Positions 8,287 to 16,085 of a DNA stretch of 60,802 bases are shown here, in pieces; position 1 is the stretch's first letter, and the number at the start of each line of letters is the position of its first letter. The DNA lies in contig WQSK01000002.1 of assembly GCA_009787915.1 (NCBI GenBank), forward strand, positions 1 through 60,802. The letters run 5' to 3'. This DNA is from Bacillota bacterium (GTDB lineage Bacteria > Bacillota > Clostridia > Christensenellales > UBA1242). Below the pieces are notes generated by a model. It did no database searches. It worked only from the letters and a program-made list of their open reading frames with translations, and was not told where the DNA came from. The position numbers and the translations under genes are program-made.

Positions 8287-8436
8287 ATGAGATTAGAAAA
8301 TAAAACCCCCTATCCAAACCGCTCTGTCGGCGACAACTCGGTGACCCCCTTTACGAAAAGGGGAATGGCTCTGTTAAAAAATTCCCCCTTATTAAAGGGG
8401 GTGTCGCATAGCGACGGGGTTTTTTATGGCTAAACA
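8287..8436 (+). CDS. Small ORF translated across a palindromic repeat (49 aa)
   Basis: ATG 8287 has a good Shine-Dalgarno (AAAGGAG, about 9 nt upstream) and an open frame of 49 codons through the repeat at 8305-8420, ending 11 nt inside gltX. The peptide has no recognisable domain. It could be an accidental ORF, a decayed cistron (recR would be expected here) capped by the repeat, or a coupling device for gltX. No function is claimed. Confidence 0.3.
8305..8420. repeat. Type A palindromic element (GGTGACCCCCTTTA family)
   Basis: An imperfect palindrome bounded by AAAACCCCC and GGGGTTTTT. The inner arms GTGACCCCCTTTACGAAAAG and CCCCCTTATTAAAGGGGGTG fold on each other, and a GTCGC-ATA-GCGAC hairpin followed by GGGGTTTTTT resembles a terminator just before gltX. 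A related copy lies in frame inside uppP (33046-33112). Confidence 0.7.
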
Positions 8437-9688
8437 AGTTTTCCGTATCGCACCAAGCCCGACTGGGGAATTGCATATAGGGACGCTTGGGATGGCGTTG
8501 GTTAATTACATGATGGCTAAGGCCTCGGGCGGCAAGTTTTTAATCCGCATTGATGACACAGACACCGCCCGAACAATCGAGGGTGCGGAGAAGCGTTTGC
8601 TTGAGGGGCTTGGTAAATTTGGTATTGTTTTTGACAACCCAAAGAATATTTTAAGACAATCAGAGCGTGGTGACATATACAAAAAAGTCGCCGAGGATTT
8701 GGTTAAAAGAAATTTGGCCTATCACGACGACGGGGCGATTCGTTTGAGGGCGCCACAAAACAAAGAACCAATCAAGTGGGATGATATGGCGCGGGGGGCA
8801 ATGTCTTTGCCTGCGATTGACCGCGACCCTGTAATTTTGAAATCAAACGGTTTGCCGCCGTATAGCCTCGGTCACATTATCGACGACACCGAAATGGGAA
8901 CAACCGTTGCGGTGCGCGGGGAGGAATGGATTGCCTCAACGAACGAGCATATTCAACTCTACAACGCCGTTTACAACAAAGATGTTTTTAAAAAAACAAT
9001 TCCTACCGCGTGGAAGTATTGCCACATCCCTGTAATTTGTATATTGGACAATGGGAACAAGCGAAAACTCTCTAAACGCAAAGACCGAGAAGCCCTTGTT
9101 GAAAACTTTTTGACCGAGGGTTATCCGACCCGTGCGGTTATTGAATATCTTTTGACGATATACAATACGGACTACGAAATTTGGAGAGAGCAAAATCCAA
9201 ATGTCGATTGGCGCAAGTTCAACTTTCGCAGTGAAAAAATTGGTTCCAACAGCCCATTGTTTGACCGCGACAAGTTGGATTCTATTGCACGAAATATTAT
9301 CGCCGAGATGACGATGAAAGAACTTGAACCCGAGGTGCGAAACCACTTTGGGGATAAATTAAGCGAAGAACAATACAAAAACGTGTTTACCCTTTTGGCG
9401 ATTGACCGAGGAACCGAAAGACCGCGAAAAGACATTTGCAAGTACAGCGAAATTTTGACCGAGTTTGATTATTTGTTCAAGCCCGTAAAAATGACGCCTT
9501 TGTTAAAAAAATATGCCGAACTCATCAGCGGGGTTTCGGACAAAGATACGTGGTTTCCGCTTGTGAAAGAAAAGGCAACAGATTTTGGCTTTAAAAACGT
9601 GCGCGAGTTCACGCAGGCTGTGAGGGTGGAACTCACGGGGCGCGAGAAATCAACCGACCTTTATACAATATCCAAGATTTTGCTTTGA
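8426..9688 (+). CDS. gltX: Glutamyl-tRNA synthetase (short form)
   Basis: 420 aa class I synthetase. Motifs are RIAPSPTGELHIGT (HIGH box), DDTDTART, the tRNA-binding/catalytic EWIASTNEHIQLYNA region and KLSKRKD (KMSKS box). Standard GltX is about 470-490 aa, so the C-terminal anticodon-binding helices are shortened. No separate promoter is evident except the repeat-derived sequence before it. Whether it charges Glu only or also tRNA-Gln cannot be told from the sequence. Confidence 0.93.
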   Translation: MAKQVFRIAPSPTGELHIGTLGMALVNYMMAKASGGKFLIRIDDTDTARTIEGAEKRLLEGLGKFGIVFDNPKNILRQSERGDIYKKVAEDLVKRNLAYHDDGAIRLRAPQNKEPIKWDDMARGAMSLPAIDRDPVILKSNGLPPYSLGHIIDDTEMGTTVAVRGEEWIASTNEHIQLYNAVYNKDVFKKTIPTAWKYCHIPVICILDNGNKRKLSKRKDREALVENFLTEGYPTRAVIEYLLTIYNTDYEIWREQNPNVDWRKFNFRSEKIGSNSPLFDRDKLDSIARNIIAEMTMKELEPEVRNHFGDKLSEEQYKNVFTLLAIDRGTERPRKDICKYSEILTEFDYLFKPVKMTPLLKKYAELISGVSDKDTWFPLVKEKATDFGFKNVREFTQAVRVELTGREKSTDLYTISKILL

Positions 9689-9695
9689 GGTCGCC

Positions 9696-10835
9696 TTGAA
9701 CAAAAATCACGCACTTTTGTATTTACACACATTTTTAATGCGCACAGGAAAGAACGTCACCTCTGTGTTTTCGGCCGTGCTCTTGTACAGATTGGGGTTT
9801 GATGTATCTTTTATACTCTTGTTCATTGGGTTAATGTTCGGGCTCATGGGTTTGCTCTCTCCGCTTAGTCCATTTCTTGTTTCACGGATTGGATTTGTCT
9901 GGAGCCACGCCATTGGCAACGCATCACTTGCCGTAGGGAGCCTATTACTTTTATTGGGTGATTTTAGTGCTGTGACATTTGTACTTTCGTTTATATTTTT
10001 GGCTTTGGCGGGCGGGATAAACCACCCCATAGGTCACATGGTCAAAGCGACGTTCATAGACGACAAAACAAGGGGGCGGACAAATGCAAAAATAATGATA
10101 GTATCGTCACTAAGCATCATTCCCGCGTCGCTTCTTGTTGGGTTGTTAATGGATTATGCTTTTGCGCTTTATATCTTTATGATTGTTATTTTGCTGGCGA
10201 CAATTGTCCCAATATATTTTCTTATGAGAAAACAAGAGCCCACCCGAAAATACAAACTGCGTGAACCGTACAAAAACTTTTTTGATAAATCTTTTTCAAG
10301 GTATATACCGCAAATGTCGCTCCAAGCCTTCCCGATAATTGAGGGTGCAATCATCGCGCTTTTTATTTATCTTTTGGTTGGCGACATAGCCACAGTCGCG
10401 TACATTGTCATTGCGGCGGCAATTGTTGAGATAATTGCAATATATATTTTTGGTCGGAGCAAAGACAAGTACGGGCGAAAAGCCTTTTTGTTTTCTACAA
10501 TATTAAGGTCTACGGCATCTTTGATTTTGGCATTTGTGAACTTTACGATATGGCTTGTAACGTTCGGCAGAATTTGGTTGGTGTTTACGGCACGAATCCA
10601 TGACACCTCCGTAAACGTTTTGGTTCAAAAAGCAACAACTGAGTCCACCGACCCGATTATATTCACAACGTCAAAAGAAATGGTGTTGTGCTTTACCGAG
10701 TTTTTGGCACTCATGATGTTAAGCGTTTTGGCTTTGTTTATTCACGAAACCGCGTTGGTTGTAATATTTGTTTTGTCTTTTATCTCCGTGTGGGCGATTT
10801 ATTTTAGGTGGCTATACACGGCAAGACGAAAATAG
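9696..10835 (+). CDS. MFS-type permease, 379 aa
   Basis: Twelve predicted hydrophobic helices with a central polar loop near residue 180 (MRKQEPTRKYKLREPY) and a second-half GRSKDKYGRKAF motif, typical of the Major Facilitator loop 8-9 signature. The substrate is unknown. TTG 9696 follows gltX by 7 nt with GAGGT as a possible ribosome site overlapping the gltX stop. It ends one base before the convergent small gene at 10837. Confidence 0.75.
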   Translation: MNKNHALLYLHTFLMRTGKNVTSVFSAVLLYRLGFDVSFILLFIGLMFGLMGLLSPLSPFLVSRIGFVWSHAIGNASLAVGSLLLLLGDFSAVTFVLSFIFLALAGGINHPIGHMVKATFIDDKTRGRTNAKIMIVSSLSIIPASLLVGLLMDYAFALYIFMIVILLATIVPIYFLMRKQEPTRKYKLREPYKNFFDKSFSRYIPQMSLQAFPIIEGAIIALFIYLLVGDIATVAYIVIAAAIVEIIAIYIFGRSKDKYGRKAFLFSTILRSTASLILAFVNFTIWLVTFGRIWLVFTARIHDTSVNVLVQKATTESTDPIIFTTSKEMVLCFTEFLALMMLSVLALFIHETALVVIFVLSFISVWAIYFRWLYTARRK

Positions 10836-10836
10836 A

Positions 10837-11007
10837 CTATTCCTTTTTCTCTTTTACGAACTTGTCGCCTGTTATTCGCGACAAACAAACGTTTACGTTT
10901 TGCACTATTAATTCTAGGTGTCCTACGATTATGTTTTGCCTTGCGGCTTTTCTTTTTTCTTCGCTGAACTCGTCTGCAACTGTTTGCTCTTTATCTTTTG
11001 TTTCCAT
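10837..11007 (-). CDS. Small protein of an Xre divergon, copy 1 (56 aa)
   Basis: Start ATG 11007. The core RQNIIVGHLELIVQNVNVCL then RITGDKF is clearly related to the 53-aa protein at 13987-14148 (RQKIITEHLKEIVRSVNACL, RMTGEKY). Both are encoded head-to-head with a 69-aa Xre regulator. The N-terminus is acidic and helical, with one conserved Cys. I know no such family. Possible roles are an antirepressor, a toxin/antitoxin partner or a small regulator. It is shorter than common gene-calling cut-offs. Confidence 0.65.
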   Translation of the reverse strand: METKDKEQTVADEFSEEKRKAARQNIIVGHLELIVQNVNVCLSRITGDKFVKEKKE

Positions 11008-11031
11008 AACAATACGCTATCATAACAAATG

Positions 11032-11052
11032 TCTATAAGTCAAGTACTTATA
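11032..11052. promoter_or_regulatory. Inverted-repeat operator between divergent xre and small gene
   Basis: CTATAAGT-CAAGT-ACTTATAG, an 8-5-8 perfect inverted repeat in the 65-bp divergent gap, just upstream of the xre -10 region (TGTAAT ending near 11064). It is the likely autoregulatory site for the Xre protein at 11073. Confidence 0.6.
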
Positions 11053-11072
11053 GCATACTGTAATATGTGAGT

Positions 11073-11282
11073 GTGGAAATCTTTGCACAACGCCTTCAAA
11101 GTGTCTTGGACAAGCATGATATATCGCAAAATAAATTTGCGACAATGCTTGGTGTGCAACAACCGACAGTTTGGCAATATTGTAACGGCAAGCGTATGCC
11201 CTCCGCCGTAATGGTTGCGCGCATAAGTGAATTATTGGACGTGTCGACGGATTATTTGTTGGGGCGCACAGATAAATTTTAA
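11073..11282 (+). CDS. Xre-type HTH regulator, 69 aa (divergon copy 1)
   Basis: HTH core SQNKFATMLGVQQPTVWQYC and a C-terminal LDVSTDYLLGRTDKF. GTG 11073 gives VEIFAQRL, matching the MEIFSTRL start of the paralogue at 13713-13922, so it is preferred over GTG 11067. Such short Xre proteins repress their own divergent promoter. It faces the 56-aa gene with a perfect inverted repeat between them. Confidence 0.85.
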   Translation: MEIFAQRLQSVLDKHDISQNKFATMLGVQQPTVWQYCNGKRMPSAVMVARISELLDVSTDYLLGRTDKF

Positions 11283-11285
11283 TGC

Positions 11286-11576
11286 TCACTCCGTCGGTAA
11301 CTTGTACGCAAACTTTTCATCAACAATTAAATACCGCGCCACATTGTTTTTTACAAGGCGCAAACTCTTGCACGGGATTTCTTCCAATTCGGAGGTCGGA
11401 ACTTTTGGTGTTATCACCGCGTCGGCTTGTTCGTTCACCGTGATTTTTTCAAAACCCGTGTCAATGAAAAGGTCGGTGTTCGGAAACCAAGTTATGTCAA
11501 GGGGCGCGTTGGTGCGGAACTCGTTGTTTAAAAGAACTTCGCCTGTGTAATTTAGTTTGATATTAATTGTGTTCAC
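11286..11576 (-). CDS. Hypothetical protein, 96 aa
   Basis: GTG 11576 opens a frame with VNTINIKLNYTGEVLLNNEF, then Thr/Asn-rich strands and a C-terminal RYLIVDEKFAYKL. It looks like a small beta-rich protein. Upstream in-frame ATGs lie inside rlmB and are unlikely. It is divergent from rlmB with overlapping promoter regions and convergent with xre at 11282. I recognise no family. Confidence 0.5.
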   Translation of the reverse strand: MNTINIKLNYTGEVLLNNEFRTNAPLDITWFPNTDLFIDTGFEKITVNEQADAVITPKVPTSELEEIPCKSLRLVKNNVARYLIVDEKFAYKLPTE

Positions 11577-11601
11577 AAAAATATATATGTATACTGATGC
11601 T
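11567..11601 (+). promoter_or_regulatory. rlmB promoter, leaderless layout
   Basis: TTGTGT 11567-11572, 17 nt, TATACT 11590-11595, 6 nt to ATG 11602. It overlaps the start of the divergent gene at 11576. Confidence 0.65.
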
Positions 11602-12321
11602 ATGTTAATCGAAGGAAAAAACGCGGTGACAGAGTGCATCATAGGCAACTCGACAATTGACAAGATTTTTATTTTAAAAGGCACGACTGACCAAGGTCTT
11701 GTAAACAAAATCAAACACAGCGGGGTTCAGTACCAGTTTGTGGACAAGGCGGCACTTGACCGTATGTCAAAGACAAAAAATCATCAGGGCTTTATTGCGC
11801 TCGTGACGGATTATAAATACTATTCCATTGACGAGATTGTTAATGACGCCTACAAAAAGGGGAGTCAACCCCTGATTTTGATTTTGGATGGGCTCGAGGA
11901 CCCACACAATTTTGGCAACATAATTCGTACTGCCGAGTGCATGGGCGTGGACGGTATCTTGATTCCAAAGAACCGCAGTGTGTCGGTCAACGAAACTGTC
12001 ATTCGCGTCAGCGCGGGTGCGACAACACATATGCACATCTCTAAGGTCGTCAACATCAACACCGAGATTGAAAACCTAAAGAAAAAGGGCTTTTGGATTT
12101 TTGCCGCAGAAGCAGGCGGGATAGATGTGGCTCAAACAAACATGAGTGGCCCAATCGCAATCGTAATGGGGGGTGAAAACACAGGGGTCAGCCAGTTGAC
12201 ACGGCAACTTTGCGACGCGCGCGTTTCAATCACAATGTACGGAAAAATAAATAGTCTAAATGTCGCGAATGCGACAGCCATGATTTTGTACGAGATTAAC
12301 CGCCAAAGGAAGTCCAAGTGA
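11602..12321 (+). CDS. rlmB: 23S rRNA 2'-O-methyltransferase of the TrmH/RlmB (SPOUT) family
   Basis: 239 aa. N-terminal substrate-binding domain (IEGKNAVTECI), then the SPOUT motifs DGLEDPHNFGNIIRTAECMG, IVMGGENTGVS and SLNVANATAMILYEI. It methylates the ribose of G2251 of 23S rRNA using SAM. The next gene is a sigma factor, reproducing the conserved rlmB-(yacP)-sigH order of Firmicutes with yacP missing. ATG 11602 is set by promoter geometry and homology. Confidence 0.92.
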   Translation: MLIEGKNAVTECIIGNSTIDKIFILKGTTDQGLVNKIKHSGVQYQFVDKAALDRMSKTKNHQGFIALVTDYKYYSIDEIVNDAYKKGSQPLILILDGLEDPHNFGNIIRTAECMGVDGILIPKNRSVSVNETVIRVSAGATTHMHISKVVNINTEIENLKKKGFWIFAAEAGGIDVAQTNMSGPIAIVMGGENTGVSQLTRQLCDARVSITMYGKINSLNVANATAMILYEINRQRKSK

Positions 12322-12779
12322 CGGAATATAAAATTGATGAGAGGCTTGTCCGTGTTTTGGCGCGGAAATATGCGAACAGCCAAAACGAGGAAGAAGATTT
12401 GTTCCAAGAAGGGCAGATTGCATACTTGAGGGCTATACAGACTTTTGACGAATCAAAAAATATAAGAATCGAAGCCTATGCCACGCGCATTATTAAAAAC
12501 CGCTTTATTGATTTGTTGAGAAAAAAACGGGACACCAGCCAAGATGTGGACAGTGAATCCGCGTCCGCAGAATATTCTTTGGACCAACGCGTGAGTTTAA
12601 TCGAAATCAAACAAATCTTGGCAACCCACATCGCAGACATAGACCGCGCAATTTTCAATTCGTACATTGAGGGCTTTTCATATGATGAAATCAGCAAGAT
12701 TTTCGACCTGCCCAAAAAGAAAATAGACAACATAATCCAAAAGGTCAAACGCGCAATACGCGAACGGGTTGACGGGTGA
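12318..12779 (+). CDS. sigH: RNA polymerase sigma factor, SigH-like short form
   Basis: 153 aa. Region 2 shows EEDLFQEGQIAYLRAIQTFD and AYATRIIKNRFIDLLRKKR; region 4 shows YIEGFSYDEISKIFDLPKKK. SigH drives early sporulation and transition genes in Bacillus (218 aa there), so this copy is trimmed. GTG 12318 overlaps the rlmB stop by 4 nt, so translation is coupled. Context after rlmB supports SigH over a generic ECF factor. Confidence 0.75.
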   Translation: MTEYKIDERLVRVLARKYANSQNEEEDLFQEGQIAYLRAIQTFDESKNIRIEAYATRIIKNRFIDLLRKKRDTSQDVDSESASAEYSLDQRVSLIEIKQILATHIADIDRAIFNSYIEGFSYDEISKIFDLPKKKIDNIIQKVKRAIRERVDG

Positions 12780-12783
12780 GCAG

Positions 12784-13407
12784 ATGAACGGATTGATAAT
12801 TTTGGGCTCTGGTCGTAACGGAAAAACAACTTTGGCGACACTTGTTGCAAAGAAGCACAAATGTATATTGATTCACACGGACTGTCTTATGACCGCGTTC
12901 CAAGAAGTTTTTCCGCACCTTGAAATTGCGCACCTGCAATCCACCGACAATGGCAAGGAGAGTTTCGCGCGCTTTGTTTCAACATATGCCGAAACAATAT
13001 TGGGCTATGGCGACATGAATGTTGTTATCGAGGGCGGTATTCTGTCACTTGAACAGGCGCGCAACCTTTTCGACCCCAAGGTTTTCAAAATCGTCGTTTT
13101 GGGTTGCCCTAATGCGACGCCTAGGCAATGGTTCGATGCCGTTCGTAAAAACGACACAGACAAAGAGCCGACGTTTTATTTTACCAATGAAAAACTCTTG
13201 GAAAAGGCACAACACAATATTGACCGTAGCAAGCAAATGTTTGCCGAGTGCAAAAAACACGGCATTGAAACACTTGATACTTTTTCAAACAGGGGAGAGG
13301 TCTTTTCGGATTTTGTAAATAAAACAAAGTTCTCCCAACGCCCAGGCACGACCTCAGAGCGCAAAATTGGGCTTGAAAACTATATCAACCAACACGTTAA
13401 TAAATAG
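12784..13407 (+). CDS. P-loop ATPase/kinase of unknown substrate, 207 aa
   Basis: Walker A GSGRNGKTTLATLVAKKH at residues 7-24, then a DCLMTAF segment and VVIEGG, the arrangement of small-molecule or nucleoside kinases. A helical C-terminal half follows. ATG 12784 lies 4 nt after the sigH stop with GGGTGAG upstream. Part of the rlmB-sigH operon. The substrate is not identifiable. Confidence 0.6.
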   Translation: MNGLIILGSGRNGKTTLATLVAKKHKCILIHTDCLMTAFQEVFPHLEIAHLQSTDNGKESFARFVSTYAETILGYGDMNVVIEGGILSLEQARNLFDPKVFKIVVLGCPNATPRQWFDAVRKNDTDKEPTFYFTNEKLLEKAQHNIDRSKQMFAECKKHGIETLDTFSNRGEVFSDFVNKTKFSQRPGTTSERKIGLENYINQHVNK

Positions 13408-13419
13408 ACCCCATGCGAA

Positions 13420-13584
13420 CTACTTGCCCGAAACCTTTGTTATGACTTCGTCGAGTTGCGCCACAAGTTGTGCAATTCGTTGTTCTTGTTGTCTTTTTAC
13501 AAGGCGCACAAGCCCCATAAACAAATTCACAATGTCTTGGTCGGACAGTTCGGTTTCGATTGGCATGTTCATTATGTTTTCCAT
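13420..13584 (-). CDS. Small helical protein, 54 aa
   Basis: Starts MENIMNMPIETELSDQDIV, then LFMGLVRLVKRQQEQRIAQL, an amphipathic helix probably forming a coiled coil. It lies on the same strand as, and 128 nt downstream of, the xre at 13713-13922, separated by a palindromic element. It may be a third partner of that regulator or an unrelated small gene. Function unknown. Confidence 0.45.
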   Translation of the reverse strand: MENIMNMPIETELSDQDIVNLFMGLVRLVKRQQEQRIAQLVAQLDEVITKVSGK

Positions 13585-13638
13585 GTAATTGTTATTGACC
13601 GAATTTGTGAAGTCAAAACCCCCTCGCCCGTACAATAT

Positions 13639-13706
13639 GTTCCCACACTTCGTGTGGTTTACTAAGGTTACACCTCGTTTCGTGTAGTCATATTTGTCAC
13701 GGGAGC
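13639..13706. repeat. Type B palindromic element, diverged copy
   Basis: The left part 13639-13665 matches 23 of 27 positions of an arm of the element at 23341-23420 (TCCCACAC...GTGTGGTTT.CTAA), and GGGAGC ends it at 13701-13706. It has internal hairpins CACAC-TTC-GTGTG and TACAC...GTGTA. It ends 6 bp beyond the stop of an xre gene, the same location as the other copy. Confidence 0.55.
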
Positions 13707-13712
13707 ATTTTA

Positions 13713-13922
13713 TTAAAATTCGTCGGTCAATCCCAACAAGTAATCCGCTGAAACATCCAGAAATTCGCATATTCGCAATAACATCGTTACGGAGGGTAAT
13801 CGTTGACCATTGCAAAGTTTGCAGACCGCTGTTTGGTCAACATCGAGTACAGATGCAAATTTTCTTTGTGAGAAGCCACGCTTTTCAAGCACTGCTTTCA
13901 ATCTTGTTGAAAATATTTCCAT
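13713..13922 (-). CDS. Xre-type HTH regulator, 69 aa (divergon copy 2)
   Basis: Paralogue of 11073-11282: MEIFSTRLKAVLEKRGFSQR, then RKFASVLDVDQTAVCKLCNG and FLDVSADYLLGLTDEF. It is divergent from the 53-aa small gene at 13987. The gap contains AGTACT and ATAG half-sites resembling those at copy 1. Presumed autorepressor. Confidence 0.85.
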   Translation of the reverse strand: MEIFSTRLKAVLEKRGFSQRKFASVLDVDQTAVCKLCNGQRLPSVTMLLRICEFLDVSADYLLGLTDEF

Positions 13923-13951
13923 AATTATATAGTACTTTATGTCCTATTGTG

Positions 13952-13986
13952 TTGACATATGGCTTGTTGTCCTATAGTATGGTTTT
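13952..13986 (+). promoter_or_regulatory. Promoter of the 53-aa divergon gene, leaderless
   Basis: Perfect TTGACA 13952-13957, 17 nt, TAGTAT 13975-13980, 6 nt to ATG 13987. Confidence 0.7.
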
Positions 13987-14148
13987 ATGGGAAGAAAAAA
14001 ACAGGAGCAAATAAGTCCAGAAGAACGCGAGCGAATACGCCAAAAAATAATCACCGAACATCTAAAAGAAATTGTCCGCAGTGTCAACGCCTGTTTGTTC
14101 CGTATGACAGGCGAAAAATACAGAATAGAAAAAGACCCTATGCCTTAA
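13987..14148 (+). CDS. Small protein of an Xre divergon, copy 2 (53 aa)
   Basis: Basic N-terminus MGRKKQEQISPEERERI, then RQKIITEHLKEIVRSVNACL and RMTGEKYRIEK, homologous to the 56-aa protein at 10837-11007. Identity concentrates in the helical II..HL..IV..VN.CL.R.TG.K core, consistent with real selection. The end overlaps hup by 11 nt (convergent). Its link to a divergent Xre gene is conserved between the two copies. Confidence 0.65.
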   Translation: MGRKKQEQISPEERERIRQKIITEHLKEIVRSVNACLFRMTGEKYRIEKDPMP

Positions 14149-14410
14149 CGTCGTCTTTAAGTTTTTTGCCAGGTTTGAATTTTGGAGCAACACTTGCCGC
14201 AATTTTAACGGTTTCGCCCGTGAGTGGATTGCGCCCTTCGCGTGCTGCCTTTTTCACAAGCACAAACTTGCCGTGCTTAAAAACAACTTCATCGCCTTTT
14301 TTAAGTGTTTCAACAATAATGCTCCAAAAGTCATCAACGATTTTTGAACTTTCCTTTACTGGCAAATCCGTGCGACTTGCCAAGATTTCTATGAACTCAG
14401 ATTGTTTCAT
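14138..14410 (-). CDS. hup: HU-family DNA-binding protein
   Basis: 90 aa. It shows the HU pattern GDEVVFKHGKFVLVKKAAREGRNPLTGE followed by VKIAASVAPKFKPGKKLKD. HU bends and compacts DNA as a dimer. A near-perfect Shine-Dalgarno, AAGGAGGT, lies 9 nt before the ATG on the minus strand, in contrast with the leaderless genes. The loop has variant RNPLTGE for the usual RNPqTGe, still functional-looking. It overlaps the end of the flippase gene start region by 14 nt. Confidence 0.95.
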   Translation of the reverse strand: MKQSEFIEILASRTDLPVKESSKIVDDFWSIIVETLKKGDEVVFKHGKFVLVKKAAREGRNPLTGETVKIAASVAPKFKPGKKLKDDVKA

Positions 14411-16052
14411 GTTTTACTACCTCCTTAGGGTGTAATTTATTTAACCGCACAAGTTTAAAAAATGCAATTAAAATGACCCACAAAATTGTGCACAAAGCAC
14501 CTGCCAAGACGACCCACCACCGATTGTCTGGCAAAACCGACGCAAGCGCAAACGTGCCAAGGGTAAAAACCCCTGTAATAAATATCAACTTTGGCAAGGT
14601 TTTTAAAACATTTTCGCGAATTTTTATTTCTTGGAGTCCAAATATAATGTTCAATACAAACGCCGCCGCAAAGCACAAAACATTCCCAATCGACACGGCA
14701 TAGATTCCAACAGGTGTTCCGATAAGCGAAAATTGTACAACAATTTTGATTGCCCCACCTACAAGTAGGGCAATAAGGGGCTTTGTAGGTTTACCCGCGC
14801 CTTGTAACATTGCTGTGAATATCGCGCTTATAGGCAAAAAGATAATAACCAAACTCTCTATCATCAACAGGTTTCTTGCTAATTCTAAATGGTGGGGATA
14901 TTCCGCAAACGCGCTGTGATAAAGTAGGTCGATGATTTTTTTTGCAAACGCAAAATAAAAAATAGCAAAAAACACGGATATCAAGAGCGTATAGTTTACC
15001 GCATCTGACATCTTGTCACGGAGTTCCTTTGTTTTCTTTTGTTTCAAGAGCGCCGACACCGTGGGAACAATCGCAGTTGCAACGGCAACACCCAACATCG
15101 CAGGCAGGTTTATAAGCGTATGAACCGCCCCCGAAGAAATACCAAACAGTTTTGTGGCTTCACGGTGTTCTATGCCAGAGCGCACCAACATGTTTATAAC
15201 AAACATACTGTCTAAAACCAAAATCAACGGAAAAATCGCGGCCATCAAGGTCACGGGAGCCGAGGCTTTTGTTATCTTCCACATCAAGCCAAGCGACACA
15301 AACCGCTCGCCCTCCGTTTTTGGCACACGTGTTGATGAAATCGCAGGAGCAAGACTTTTCGAAGATTTCGTGGTGCGAGGCTCCTCTTTATTTTGTATAG
15401 AGGAGCCTGCGGTTTTCGGAATCTGAGAAAAGTTTTGCTCCTGCGGTTTCGAGAGCAAAAAGTGCAAAAACAAATAACAGAGCGCCACAACCTCGGAAAT
15501 CGTAACCCCAAGTATCGCCCCAAACACCGCCCAAATAACACTGTATTGCGCAAACCAAAAAGCAAGCCCCAAACCAACCCCAAGTTTAACGACTTGTTCA
15601 ATGACCTGGCTAATGGCCGTGGGAACCATATTTTGAAGCCCCTGAAAGTAACCTCGAAACGCAGATATTATACAAACCAAAAAGACACTCGGCGCAATCG
15701 CCAAATAAATGACGCCTACATCACCGTTGCCTTGCGCCCCTGCGATTTGGTAGGACAAAATCATGAATAGCGCAGTGACCAACGCCCCCACAAGCCCCAA
15801 CAGTATCACCGAGTTTAGCAAAATACGTTTTGGGTTCTCGCCAGCCGCTATCATGCGCGAAATGGCAACAGGGAAGCCCGCCGACGATGTAATAAGTAAA
15901 AGCGCGTACAACGGGAAAACCATTTGGTAAATCCCCATCCCAAAGTTTCCGACTATGTGCGTCAGTGGGATACGAATCGCAACGCCCAAAAGCCGACAAA
16001 AAATGCCCGCCCCCGCCAGGATTAACGCCCCCGTCAAAAATTTTTGTTGCAC
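14397..16052 (-). CDS. SpoVB/MurJ-type lipid flippase with in-frame palindromic insertion
   Basis: 551 aa, about 14 hydrophobic helices, N-terminal GIFCRLLGVAIRIPLTHIVG and AFRGYFQGLQNMVPTAISQV typical of SpoVB/YtgP-like MOP-superfamily proteins, which flip lipid-linked oligosaccharides during wall or cortex synthesis. Residues about 203-237 are a hydrophilic, Ser/Lys/Pro-rich stretch encoded by a 104-bp palindrome (15342-15445) placed in a loop between helices, which explains the extra length. A perfect DnaA box lies just upstream (16071-16079). SpoVB versus MurJ cannot be decided here. Confidence 0.85.
   Translation of the reverse strand: MQQKFLTGALILAGAGIFCRLLGVAIRIPLTHIVGNFGMGIYQMVFPLYALLLITSSAGFPVAISRMIAAGENPKRILLNSVILLGLVGALVTALFMILSYQIAGAQGNGDVGVIYLAIAPSVFLVCIISAFRGYFQGLQNMVPTAISQVIEQVVKLGVGLGLAFWFAQYSVIWAVFGAILGVTISEVVALCYLFLHFLLSKPQEQNFSQIPKTAGSSIQNKEEPRTTKSSKSLAPAISSTRVPKTEGERFVSLGLMWKITKASAPVTLMAAIFPLILVLDSMFVINMLVRSGIEHREATKLFGISSGAVHTLINLPAMLGVAVATAIVPTVSALLKQKKTKELRDKMSDAVNYTLLISVFFAIFYFAFAKKIIDLLYHSAFAEYPHHLELARNLLMIESLVIIFLPISAIFTAMLQGAGKPTKPLIALLVGGAIKIVVQFSLIGTPVGIYAVSIGNVLCFAAAFVLNIIFGLQEIKIRENVLKTLPKLIFITGVFTLGTFALASVLPDNRWWVVLAGALCTILWVILIAFFKLVRLNKLHPKEVVKHETI
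15342..15445. repeat. Type C palindromic element inside the flippase gene
   Basis: Outer arms CGCAGGAGCAAGACTTTTC (15342-15360) and GAAAAGTTTTGCTCCTGCG (15427-15445) pair with one mismatch; inner arms AGGCTCCTCT (15378-15387) and AGAGGAGCCT (15399-15408) pair perfectly. The element keeps the reading frame open on the minus strand. Confidence 0.75.
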
Positions 16053-16070
16053 ATAAAAGTATCTGCAAAT

Positions 16071-16079
16071 TGTGGATAA
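16071..16079 (-). promoter_or_regulatory. DnaA box
   Basis: TGTGGATAA (reverse of TTATCCACA), perfect, in the short gap between comF and the flippase gene. One of eight perfect copies in the window. Confidence 0.45.
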
Positions 16080-16085
16080 CTATGA

